Shown piece after piece: positions 7,218 through 13,980 of a DNA stretch of 17,022 nt. Positions within the stretch are counted from its first letter, which is position 1; each line of letters begins with the position of its first letter. The DNA lies in the NCBI GenBank assembly GCA_035516075.1, contig DATJAQ010000098.1, positions 1-17,022 of the forward strand. The letters are read 5' to 3'. The notes below the pieces were generated by a model. It did no database searches and was not told the DNA's origin. It saw only the letters and a program-made list of their open reading frames with translations. This stretch comes from Gp13-AA77 sp035516075. Its GTDB lineage: Bacteria > Acidobacteriota > Terriglobia > UBA7540. A program made the translations under genes and the position numbers.

Positions 7218-7301
7218 CAGTTGCCGATTGTCGATTGGCGATTGCTGATTGCTTAATGCCGATTAACGATGGAATATTGCTGACTGCCTATCGCCTACTC
7301 T
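7218..7301. repeat. Heptamer array CGATTGC running into the ABC gene end
   Basis: Twelve 7-bp units in one register, including CAGTTGC, CGATTGT, CGATTGG, CGATTGC, TGATTGC, TTAATGC, CGATTAA, ATATTGC, TGACTGC and CTATCGC. The last two lie in the 3' end of the ABC exporter gene; its stop codon (complement of CTA at 7288-7290) is inside unit eleven. Confidence 0.75.
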
Positions 7302-9261
7302 CTTCCTCTGCCGTCCGCCGCCCCGCTGCAATTTCCTGGTCCTTGTACTGAAGCTGGTAGAGTTTGAAGTAGAGCCCCTGCCGGTCGAGCAATTCCTGAT
7401 GGGTGCCGATTTCGCGCACGCGCCCTTTGTGCATCACGATAATCTTCGAGGCGTTCTGAATGGTGGACAGCCGGTGGGCGATTACCAGCGCGGTGCGATT
7501 TTCCAACATGCGCCGCAGAGCCTCGCGAATGAGGTATTCGGTCTGCGGATCGATGCTGGAAGTGGCTTCGTCGAGGATCAGGACGCGCGGCTGGTGGGCG
7601 AGGGCGCGGGCGAAGCAAAGAAGCTGCTTCTGGCCCACGGAGAGCGTGACGCCGCGTTCCTTCACCGGCTCGTTGAAGCGGCCGGGCAGGGCCTCGATAA
7701 AGGGCAGCGCGTTCACCTGGCGGGCGGCCTCGCGCACCTCGTCGTCGCCGATCCAGGCCATGCCCGGCCCCGTGCCGAGGCGAATGTTGGAGGCGATGGT
7801 GCCGGAGAATAGGAAGGAGTCCTGGAGCACCAAGCCGAAGTTGCGCCGCAAATCGGCCAGACGGAGCCGGCGGATGTCGATGCCGTCGAGCAGCACCTCG
7901 CCCTCCTGCACGTCGTAAAAGCGCAGCAGGAGGCTGGTGAGCGTGGTCTTGCCGGCCCCGGTGTGGCCCACCACGGCTACGGTCTCGCCGGGCTCGATGG
8001 TGAAGCTAACGTCTTCCACAACCTTGTGGAGGCCGTCGTAGGCGAAGCCCACGCTCCGGAACTCGATGCGGGCGCCCAGGCCCCGATCGTGAAGTCGCGC
8101 GCCGCTTTCGCCATCCCCGTGCCCGTCGCCTGCTATCGCGGCGGGCTCCAATTCCAAGGCGGAGACGGCGGCTTGCGGCAACGCGGCGGGCTGGGCGGGA
8201 TCGGCGATGTTTACCGGCGTATCGAGCAGCTTGAAAATGCGCTCCGCGCTCGCCATGGCCGCCTGGAGGATATTGTACTTGTCGCTCAAGTCCTGAATGG
8301 GCCGGAAGAAGCGCTGCGAGTACTGAATGAAGGCCACGGCCGTGCCCGCGGTGAGGGCGCCGTGGAAGCTCATCAGCCCGCCGCAATAAAGAATAATGGC
8401 CACCGCCATCACACCCAGGAATTCCACGGCGGGGTAGAAGAGGCCGTAAGCCAGGATAGAGTCCTTGTAGGCGTCCATGTGGACGCTGTTGATTTTTTCG
8501 AATTCCTGGTAACTGCGTTCCTCGCGATTGAAAAGCTGGAGCACCGCCATGCCCGTGAGGTGCTCCTGAAGGTAAGCGTTGATGCGCGCGATGGCCAGGC
8601 GGATGCGCCGGTAACTTTCGCGCACCGCCTTGCGGAACCACAGGGTGACCACGACGATGAGGGGCAGCACGGAAAAAGTGAGCAGGGCCAGCTTCCAGTT
8701 CACCTGGAGCATCATGGCCACGATGCTGAGCAGCGTAAACAGATCGCCGAAGATGGCGACCACGCCGGAGGCGAACAGATCGTTCATCACGTCCACGTCC
8801 GTGGTGACGCGGGTGACGAGGCGGCCCACCGGATTGCGGTCGTAGAAGCCGAGCTCGAGGCGCTGAAGGTGGGCGAAGATCTGCTTGCGCAGGTCGTACA
8901 TCACCTTCTGGCCCACGAACTGCATGGCGAAATCCTGCCCGAATTCGAGCAGGAAGGTGAGCAACACGCTGGGCAGGAACAGCGCGAAGGCGATCTGGGC
9001 GATACCGACGGCGGGATTCCGGCTAAGAAACTCGGCGAGGAACCTGGGGGTGTGGGCGGCGGCCGTGGGATCAAGGTAGCGGTCGATTTCCACCTTGAGC
9101 AAATAAGGCGGCACGGCCTGAAGCAGTCCGTAGAAGAAGATGGCGATCAGCGCCAGCACCACTACGCGCTTGTAGGGGCGCAGGTAGGCGAGCAAACGCC
9201 GCATCAGGCGTGAGTCGTACGCCTTGCCGAGGACTTCTTCGTCGTGGATAGTTTCAGCCAT
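7288..9261 (-). CDS. ABC exporter half-transporter, TM288-like (consensus Walker B Glu, non-canonical LSVGQ)
   Basis: A 657-residue type IV ABC exporter half: transmembrane domain about residues 20-345 and nucleotide-binding domain from about 397. Visible motifs are Walker A GHTGAGKTT (432-440), Q-loop Gln480, signature LSVGQ (540-544; Val replaces Gly), Walker B with Asp564 and catalytic Glu565, and H-loop His596. With the partner encoded upstream, this is the pattern of a heterodimeric multidrug/lipid-type exporter: this subunit supplies the catalytic Glu but an altered signature. An Ala/Gly-rich segment of about 45 residues (351-395) extends the linker between domains. No Shine-Dalgarno precedes the ATG; the sequence before it is a CTCCTG-rich heptamer array. 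The substrate cannot be told from sequence. Confidence 0.93.
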   Translation of the reverse strand: MAETIHDEEVLGKAYDSRLMRRLLAYLRPYKRVVVLALIAIFFYGLLQAVPPYLLKVEIDRYLDPTAAAHTPRFLAEFLSRNPAVGIAQIAFALFLPSVLLTFLLEFGQDFAMQFVGQKVMYDLRKQIFAHLQRLELGFYDRNPVGRLVTRVTTDVDVMNDLFASGVVAIFGDLFTLLSIVAMMLQVNWKLALLTFSVLPLIVVVTLWFRKAVRESYRRIRLAIARINAYLQEHLTGMAVLQLFNREERSYQEFEKINSVHMDAYKDSILAYGLFYPAVEFLGVMAVAIILYCGGLMSFHGALTAGTAVAFIQYSQRFFRPIQDLSDKYNILQAAMASAERIFKLLDTPVNIADPAQPAALPQAAVSALELEPAAIAGDGHGDGESGARLHDRGLGARIEFRSVGFAYDGLHKVVEDVSFTIEPGETVAVVGHTGAGKTTLTSLLLRFYDVQEGEVLLDGIDIRRLRLADLRRNFGLVLQDSFLFSGTIASNIRLGTGPGMAWIGDDEVREAARQVNALPFIEALPGRFNEPVKERGVTLSVGQKQLLCFARALAHQPRVLILDEATSSIDPQTEYLIREALRRMLENRTALVIAHRLSTIQNASKIIVMHKGRVREIGTHQELLDRQGLYFKLYQLQYKDQEIAAGRRTAEEESRR

Positions 9262-9273
9262 ATCGGTGACCGA

Positions 9274-9329
9274 GGAGACAGGAGACAGGAGTCAGGAGTC
9301 AGGAGACAGTAGTCAGGAGCCAGGAGAAA
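9274..9329. repeat. Left arm: heptamer array GGAGNCA (8 units)
   Basis: Eight consecutive in-register units: GGAGACA, GGAGACA, GGAGTCA, GGAGTCA, GGAGACA, GTAGTCA, GGAGCCA, GGAGAAA. It is the inverted counterpart of the array at 9710-9758. The last codons and stop (9313-9315) of the four-helix-bundle gene lie inside it, so the gene ends within the repeat. Confidence 0.92.
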
Positions 9330-9693
9330 GTAGCGCCCGGCAATAGGCATTGAGAAGCCGGCTCACTTCCTCCAGCAACGTCATCAGCTCGCCGGTTTTG
9401 GCGTAGCCAAGATCCTGAGTGAGAATCAGATAGTAGCGGCTCTCCTCCAGCGAGCCCTCGGCAGTATTCATGAAACGAGCCTTGTCCGCACGGCCGCGCT
9501 TGCGAAACCCTTCGACGATGTTCGCCGCCACGGAAACCGCCGCCCGACGCATCTGCTGAGACAGCCCGTAAGTTTCGCGGGCCGGAAAGGCCGCCGTAAG
9601 CTTGTAGACGCCGAGGGTAAACTCGTGCGCTTTGCGCCACACGATCAGATCACGAAACGTCTTCGCGGGCTCTCGCTCCGTGACCGTGGTCAT
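9313..9693 (-). CDS. Four-helix-bundle protein (S23/IVP family, TIGR02436-like)
   Basis: A 126-residue protein of the family first described as ORFs of 23S rRNA intervening sequences and related to Avd of diversity-generating retroelements. Characteristic segments are FRDLIVWRKAHEF (helix 1), LSQQMRRAAVSVAANIVEG (helix 2), FMNTAEGSLEESRYYLIL (helix 3) and a C-terminal helix ELMTLLEEVSRLLNAY. AGGAGG lies four bases before the ATG at 9693; another ATG at 9696 is too close to it. The gene sits between the two ABC exporter genes, same strand, bracketed by inverted heptamer arrays; its last residues (SPGS) and stop are encoded by the array. Homologues form pentamers that may bind nucleic acid; the role here is unknown. 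Confidence 0.9.
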   Translation of the reverse strand: MTTVTEREPAKTFRDLIVWRKAHEFTLGVYKLTAAFPARETYGLSQQMRRAAVSVAANIVEGFRKRGRADKARFMNTAEGSLEESRYYLILTQDLGYAKTGELMTLLEEVSRLLNAYCRALLSPGS

Positions 9694-9709
9694 CATTCCT
9701 CCTAATTTC

Positions 9710-9758
9710 TGACTTCTGACTCCTGCCTCCTGGCTCCTGCCTCCTGACTTCTGTCTCC
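9710..9758. repeat. Right arm: heptamer array TGNCTYC (7 units)
   Basis: Seven in-register units: TGACTTC, TGACTCC, TGCCTCC, TGGCTCC, TGCCTCC, TGACTTC, TGTCTCC. Their complements fit GRAGNCA, the consensus of the left arm. It begins 13 bp before the four-helix-bundle ATG (9696) and ends five bases from the stop of the upstream ABC gene. Confidence 0.92.
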
Positions 9759-9763
9759 TGCCC

Positions 9764-11509
9764 TTACACCTCCTGTTCCAACTCCTCCTCAATAAGCTGC
9801 CGGCGGTAGAGGCCGGCGTAATAGCCGTCGCGGCGCAGCAGGTCGGAGTGGGCGCCGCGCTCCACAATCTGTCCCTCGTGCAGCACCACAATCTCGTCGG
9901 CGTTTTGAACGGTCGACACCCGATGCGAAATCAAGATGGTGGTGCGGCCGGAGATTACGCCGGAGAGTTCCTGCAGGATCTTCTCTTCGGTGCCGGTATC
10001 GACGCTGGAGAGCGCGTCGTCGAGGATCAGAATTTTAGGGTCGCGAAGCAGGGCGCGCGCGATGGCGGTGCGCTGTTTCTGTCCGCCCGAAAGCGTCAGG
10101 CCGCGCTCGCCCACCACGGTGTCGAACCGCTTGGGGAAGCCCTGGATTTCGGGCAGAATATTGGCCACGTCGGTGGCGCGTTCCACTTCGGCCGGGCCGG
10201 CCTCGGGCGCGCCGAACTTTACGTTCTCGGCCACGGTGGCGCTGAAGAGAAACGTTTCCTGGGGGACGAACCCGATGTGGCGGCGCAGGGTGGCCAGCGG
10301 AATCCGCCGGACGGGCACCCCGTCCACCAGCAGGCTCCCCTCAGGCGCATCCCAGAGGCGCGGGATGAGGTTCACCAGGGTCGATTTGCCTGCGCCGGTC
10401 TCGCCCACAATCGCTACCGTGCGTCCCGCGGGAATGCGCAGGTTGATGTTCTTGAGCACGGGGCGTCCGTCATAGGCAAAATTCAGGCCGCGAAATTCGA
10501 TCTCCCCGCGCAGCGAGGTTAGGGGCTCCGGGGAGATGTTGCGGTCGTCGATATCCGGCTGAGCGTAGAAGATCATCCACAGCCGCCCGAGCGAGGCCAG
10601 GCCGCGCTGCACCAGATTGGTGACCCAGCCGAGCGCAATGATCGGCCAGATGAGGTAGATCAGGTAGACGTTGAAGGCGGCGAGCGTACCCACCGAAATA
10701 CGCCCGGCGAGCACGTGGCGCCCGCCGACCACCAGGATCAGCATAAAGGCGATGGAGAACATCAGGGCCAGCGCCGGCCAAAGGAAGCTCGAAATCCAGA
10801 TCAGGCGCTTGTTCTTCTCCACGAAATCCTGGTTCATGGTGTCGAATAGCGCCATTTCCGGTTCTTCCTGGCAGAAAGAGCGCACCACCCGGACGCCCGA
10901 CAGGCTCTCGCGCACGCGCTCGGTGATCTCGGAGTAGAGACCCTGAATCTGCTCGAAGCGGTCGTGGATCTTCTGGCCGAATACCTTGACCAGAACGGAA
11001 ACCGCCGGCAGCGGGATGAGGGCGAGCAGGGTGAGGCTCCAGTCGAGGTGCACCATCAAAACGAGGGTGGCCAGCCCCACCACCACCGTCGTGGCGGAGT
11101 ACATGATGCCGGGCCCCACGAGGTTGCGCACCGCGTTCAGGTCGTTGGTGAGCTTCGACATCAAGTCGCCGGTGCGCGTTTCGTTGTAGTAGCGCTGGGA
11201 GAGCTTCTCGAGGTGGGCGAAGAGATCGTTGCGCAGATCGTACTCCACGTCGCGCGAGATGCCGATGAGAATCCAGCGCATCCAGAACTGGAAGACCGCT
11301 TTGGTGAGCGCCACCGCCAGCATCAAGCCGGCGTAATATAACAGGGTGCGCGCCGCCGTTTTCTGCATCAGCCCGTCGACGCCCGCCTTGATGATGAGGG
11401 GGATCGTGACGCCCACCAACTGCGCGACGATGAGGGTGACGAAGCCCAGGACGTAGCGTGCCCGATAACGGGCGAGATAAGGAAACAGCGGGCTGAGACG
11501 GCGCAGCAT
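9764..11509 (-). CDS. ABC exporter half-transporter, TM287-like (degenerate Walker B Asp, canonical LSGGQ)
   Basis: About 581 residues from the ATG at 11509 (MLRRLSPLFPYLARYR); the frame is open to 11593, but that extension is unlike exporter N-termini. It has a transmembrane domain of about residues 10-325 and then a nucleotide-binding domain: Walker A GETGAGKST (369-377), Q-loop Gln417, signature LSGGQ (473-477), Walker B ILILDD, in which Asp498 replaces the catalytic Glu, and His529 in the H-loop. This complements the downstream subunit, which has Glu and an altered signature, as in TM287/288- or BmrCD-type heterodimers with one active ATP site. It is the first gene of the apparent operon. 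The start has no strong Shine-Dalgarno. The substrate is unknown. Confidence 0.92.
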   Translation of the reverse strand: MLRRLSPLFPYLARYRARYVLGFVTLIVAQLVGVTIPLIIKAGVDGLMQKTAARTLLYYAGLMLAVALTKAVFQFWMRWILIGISRDVEYDLRNDLFAHLEKLSQRYYNETRTGDLMSKLTNDLNAVRNLVGPGIMYSATTVVVGLATLVLMVHLDWSLTLLALIPLPAVSVLVKVFGQKIHDRFEQIQGLYSEITERVRESLSGVRVVRSFCQEEPEMALFDTMNQDFVEKNKRLIWISSFLWPALALMFSIAFMLILVVGGRHVLAGRISVGTLAAFNVYLIYLIWPIIALGWVTNLVQRGLASLGRLWMIFYAQPDIDDRNISPEPLTSLRGEIEFRGLNFAYDGRPVLKNINLRIPAGRTVAIVGETGAGKSTLVNLIPRLWDAPEGSLLVDGVPVRRIPLATLRRHIGFVPQETFLFSATVAENVKFGAPEAGPAEVERATDVANILPEIQGFPKRFDTVVGERGLTLSGGQKQRTAIARALLRDPKILILDDALSSVDTGTEEKILQELSGVISGRTTILISHRVSTVQNADEIVVLHEGQIVERGAHSDLLRRDGYYAGLYRRQLIEEELEQEV

Positions 11510-11626
11510 GGGCAATCCGGGTGTTGGAACTGCTGGAACTTTTCGACAGGGCCAGGCGGCGCGTGACGATCGCGGGCCGCGCCCGCAGGCCATTCGCGCG
11601 AACCCGCGGTCCGCCGCGCAAGCCCC

Positions 11627-11634
11627 ATTATAAT
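11627..11634. promoter_or_regulatory. Possible -10 element (ATTATAAT)
   Basis: ATTATAAT is self-complementary and contains a perfect TATAAT on both strands. It lies in the 329-bp gap between the ABC operon (-) and the exported-protein gene (+). No good -35 is visible on either side, so direction cannot be decided. Apart from this and the hairpin at 11655-11672, I see nothing in the gap. Confidence 0.35.
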
Positions 11635-11654
11635 CGAGGAGGTTTGGGTGTAGG

Positions 11655-11672
11655 GCCGGCCTTCAGGCCGGC
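11655..11672. repeat. GCCGGCC-TTCA-GGCCGGC hairpin (REP-like)
   Basis: A perfect seven-base GC stem with a TTCA loop, preceded by GTGTAGG. Hairpins of this form are, from memory, scattered in many GC-rich genomes as repetitive extragenic palindromes. No T-tract follows, so a terminator role is less likely. Confidence 0.55.
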
Positions 11673-11838
11673 GCCACGGTTCGGGATGGCGTTTTTGAGC
11701 CAACGCCCGGCGCGGAGCGGCATCGAACCAAACATGGATTCGGCTTTTGCTTTGACGAAGCACGAGCGTTGGTGATGAAATGGATTGAAGAGTGGGCCGT
11801 GATCGGCGGGCCCGCGATTGGGAAAGCTGGGGGTAAGA

Positions 11839-12510
11839 ATGAATTGGCGGCACCTTAAGGTGTGGACGTTTGCTCTTGCCGTGCTGCTGGGCGCTTCAGT
11901 TTTGCATGCCCAGGACCAGGCGGAGCCGCCCGATGATCAATCCAACAACCAAATTGTGATCCCGGAGGGCACGGAGTTTAAGCTGCAGCTTCACAGCAGC
12001 ATCAACTCCAAGACCTCGAAAGCAGGCGACCGCGTGCTGACCACCCTGCTCGATCCGGTGAGCGTGGAAGACCAGGACGTGCTGCCCAAAGGCGTGCGGG
12101 TGGACGGCCACCTGGGCGACGTGAGGCAGGCGGCGCGCCGGGGCAAGGGCGGCTACCTGTCGATTGTATTCGACTCCATCGAACTGCCGGGCGGAGAAAA
12201 GGTGGCGATTCAAGGGTCGCTCACCGAGGTATTTTCAGCCTCGAACGGCGGCAGCGAAAACGTGGGTCCGGAAGGCGACCTGAAAGGCGGGCCGCCGTCC
12301 CGCAAGGAGCAGGCGGCTCTCGTCCTGGTGCCGGCAGCGGCGGGCGCGGTGGGGGGAATCGGCCCCGGCGTGGCGGCTGCGAGTGCGGGAATCCTTATGG
12401 CGTACCTTATTCCCAAAGGCAAGCAGGCGTCCCTGTTTGCCGGATCGCTGATCGGGATGCGCCTCGACCGCGACGTCACGGTCACCCTGCCGGCGCCGGC
12501 CTCACCCTAG
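11839..12510 (+). CDS. Exported protein of unknown function with beta-rich core and Gly-rich tail
   Basis: About 223 residues from the ATG at 11839 (MNWRHLKVW), chosen because a signal peptide (FALAVLLGASVLHAQ) follows directly; an upstream ATG at 11818 adds seven residues. The core (about residues 40-135) contains IPEGTEFKLQLHSSINSKTS and VLPKGVRVDGHL, patterns like the beta-barrel region of VirB10/TrbI-type proteins and of several exported acidobacterial hypotheticals. Residues about 160-210 are Gly/Ala-rich (VLVPAAAGAVGGIGPG), resembling a glycine-zipper membrane segment. It stands alone on the plus strand between two minus-strand groups. An envelope location is likely; function is unassigned. 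Confidence 0.78.
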   Translation: MNWRHLKVWTFALAVLLGASVLHAQDQAEPPDDQSNNQIVIPEGTEFKLQLHSSINSKTSKAGDRVLTTLLDPVSVEDQDVLPKGVRVDGHLGDVRQAARRGKGGYLSIVFDSIELPGGEKVAIQGSLTEVFSASNGGSENVGPEGDLKGGPPSRKEQAALVLVPAAAGAVGGIGPGVAAASAGILMAYLIPKGKQASLFAGSLIGMRLDRDVTVTLPAPASP

Positions 12511-12723
12511 GCTCGGCCTTGCCGCGCGCCGGGCCCGGATTTATTGCCTTCGTACCTTCAGGATTTTCTTCATCTTAGAAACCGCCGCGGCGGAGTCTTC
12601 CCTCACTTCAATCAGCGCACCACCGAGGGCAGAAGGTAGGCTCCATGCCACAAGCGTCAGCGGAAACGCAGCGAGGACCCGCCGCCGCGATCGGCGCTGA
12701 AACGCCGCTTCGGGCCGAGGGCG

Positions 12724-13977
12724 TCAATTGCCATTGGTTGCGCCCGCCGAGCGAGGGGGCGAGAGTCGCGCGGCCTCGGGAAGCCGGACAAGCCGCGAGG
12801 GCGGGACCAGTTCGATATCGTCGCGCTCGAGCTCGGGCAGGAATTTCTCGAGCGCCCGAATGGTGCTGGGGTGAGGATGGCCAATGGCCACCGCCACGCC
12901 TTGCTGCTCCACCAGCGCCCGCAGGCGCCGAAGCTGGCCCAGGGTGTAGTCGAGGGTTTCCGTGTCGTCCAGAAAAATCGAACGATAGAACGCGGGAATG
13001 CCGGCCTCGCGTGCGGCGCCCAGGGCGACCGTCGAGGCGGCGGTGCGGCTGTCGATGAAGTACAGGCGCCGGGAAGCCAGCTCTTTCATGACGTTTGCCA
13101 TCAAGGCGGGGTCGGACGTGGCGCGCGAGCCCATGTGATTGTTGACGCCGGCAGCGTAGGGCACCGAGGCCAGGTCGCCTTCCACCAGGCGATCGACTTC
13201 GGACGCGGACATGCCCACCCGGAGCGCGCCCTCACCCGGGCTCATCTTCGATTCCGCGAGTGGTTCCATGGGCAGGTGCAGCATCACCTCGCGGCCGGCG
13301 CGGTTGGCCGCCGCCGCGGTTTCGCGCGACTCCGGCAAGTGCGGGAGGACGGAAAACGTAAGCGGATAAGGAATGGCGAGCAGCGCGCGCACGGGCTGCA
13401 TCTCCTGGCCGAGATCGTCGATCACGATGCCCACGCGGTAGAGGCGCGCCACCTGGCGCAGGCGCCACGCGCAGATGGCGACACCTCCCTTCGAGAGTGT
13501 GAGGTCGAGATCGTGCGCGGGCGCGCTCCCCCCGCCCCGAGGCGATGCCGAACGAATCTCAAGGCGCAGTCCGTCGACTTCGGCTTGCCGCTGGAGACTC
13601 GAAACAATGGCTTGCGAAGCTGAGGCGAGCGCCAGCACCTCGCCGCGCACGGGAGGGTCGCTGGCGTCGGCAGCCGGCCGGCCTGGGTGCTTCACCCAGC
13701 TTGCATCGCTGCCTGCGCGCGCCAGGATGCCAGCGTAGCGAGCTGTGATCTGGCCGGCATCGGCGGGCCGCGCGGCGCCCGGAGCGGATGTGCGGCCCCG
13801 GGCGGCGCTGCCTGGAAGATTGGTGAATGACGTTGAGGATTTTGGTTTGGGCGAGCGCTTCGATACCACGGCCGCCACGACGAGGACCGCAAGTGCGGCG
13901 GCGATTACACCGGCGTACCACCGGCGTTTGGGGCCGCGGCGGCGTGCACGACGGGCGCGGCGTCTCCGGGCAGGCAC
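12724..13977 (-). CDS. Divergent polysaccharide deacetylase family protein (YibQ-like)
   Basis: A 417-residue protein starting with GTG at 13977, three bases after the S41 gene stop, so probably coupled to it. A very basic N-terminus is followed by one membrane helix (about 22-38), a variable linker and the NodB-like fold of the divergent polysaccharide deacetylase family (Pfam PF04748) from about residue 180. Conserved segments are all present: VIDDLG (185-190), HLPMEP (234-239), NNHMGSR (279-285), FIDSRT (307-312) and IGHPH (365-369). The His/Asp set suggests an intact metal site, although activity of this family is poorly defined. It is commonly found beside S41 peptidases and EnvC-type factors, pointing to envelope or peptidoglycan work. 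Confidence 0.9.
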   Translation of the reverse strand: MPARRRRARRARRRGPKRRWYAGVIAAALAVLVVAAVVSKRSPKPKSSTSFTNLPGSAARGRTSAPGAARPADAGQITARYAGILARAGSDASWVKHPGRPAADASDPPVRGEVLALASASQAIVSSLQRQAEVDGLRLEIRSASPRGGGSAPAHDLDLTLSKGGVAICAWRLRQVARLYRVGIVIDDLGQEMQPVRALLAIPYPLTFSVLPHLPESRETAAAANRAGREVMLHLPMEPLAESKMSPGEGALRVGMSASEVDRLVEGDLASVPYAAGVNNHMGSRATSDPALMANVMKELASRRLYFIDSRTAASTVALGAAREAGIPAFYRSIFLDDTETLDYTLGQLRRLRALVEQQGVAVAIGHPHPSTIRALEKFLPELERDDIELVPPSRLVRLPEAARLSPPRSAGATNGN

Positions 13978-13980
13978 GGC

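Larger units (their letters stand above)
5916..7287. other. 1.37 kb non-coding repeat island
   Basis: No convincing gene is seen on either strand between the XRE regulator and the ABC exporter. Open frames here are short, strongly biased and produced by repeats. The region holds, in order: the candidate operator, an inverted repeat TCGGCC-N8-GGCCGA (5989-6008), a TTGTCCG heptamer array, a short TGACTCC heptamer patch, two copies of a complex repeat 235 bp apart, a degenerate xGAxxxC heptamer array, a palindrome-bounded element and a CGATTGC heptamer array that reaches the ABC gene. Base composition drops to AT-rich patches within the complex repeat, unlike the GC-rich neighbours. Confidence 0.75.
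9274..9758 (-). other. Composite cassette: four-helix-bundle gene inside inverted heptamer arms
   Basis: The two arrays are inverted relative to each other, so the transcript could fold into a long stem (in several registers) enclosing the ORF. One 13-base match (CTCCTGGCTCCTG and its complement) and one 18-base match with a single mismatch are visible between the arms. It fills almost the whole 502-bp gap between two ABC genes that would otherwise be adjacent. Whether it is mobile is unknown. Confidence 0.6.

Noticed and set aside
6273..7301. CRISPR-like array
   Set aside because: Units are 7 bp or three-unit blocks without equal-length spacers, and no cas gene is present.
7963..9213. Plus-strand open frame of 416 codons opposite the ABC exporter
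   Set aside because: The complementary strand encodes an exporter with all motifs; the plus-strand product is His/Glu/Gly-rich and matches nothing.
9697..9891. N-terminal extension of the four-helix-bundle frame into the upstream ABC gene
   Set aside because: The extension would be antisense-like, low-complexity coding through the heptamer arm; family members start close to FRDLIVW and a strong ribosome site lies at 9697-9703.
12529..12546. CCGGGCCCGG palindrome followed by ATTTATT as a terminator
   Set aside because: The palindrome leaves no loop and the T-tract is poor; insufficient to call.
12541..12723. Frame stays open for about 60 codons past the deacetylase TGA, ending MKKILKVRRQ
   Set aside because: The deacetylase family normally ends before this point, there is no good start within the stretch, and open frames of this length are common in GC-rich DNA. 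A point nonsense change cannot be excluded.
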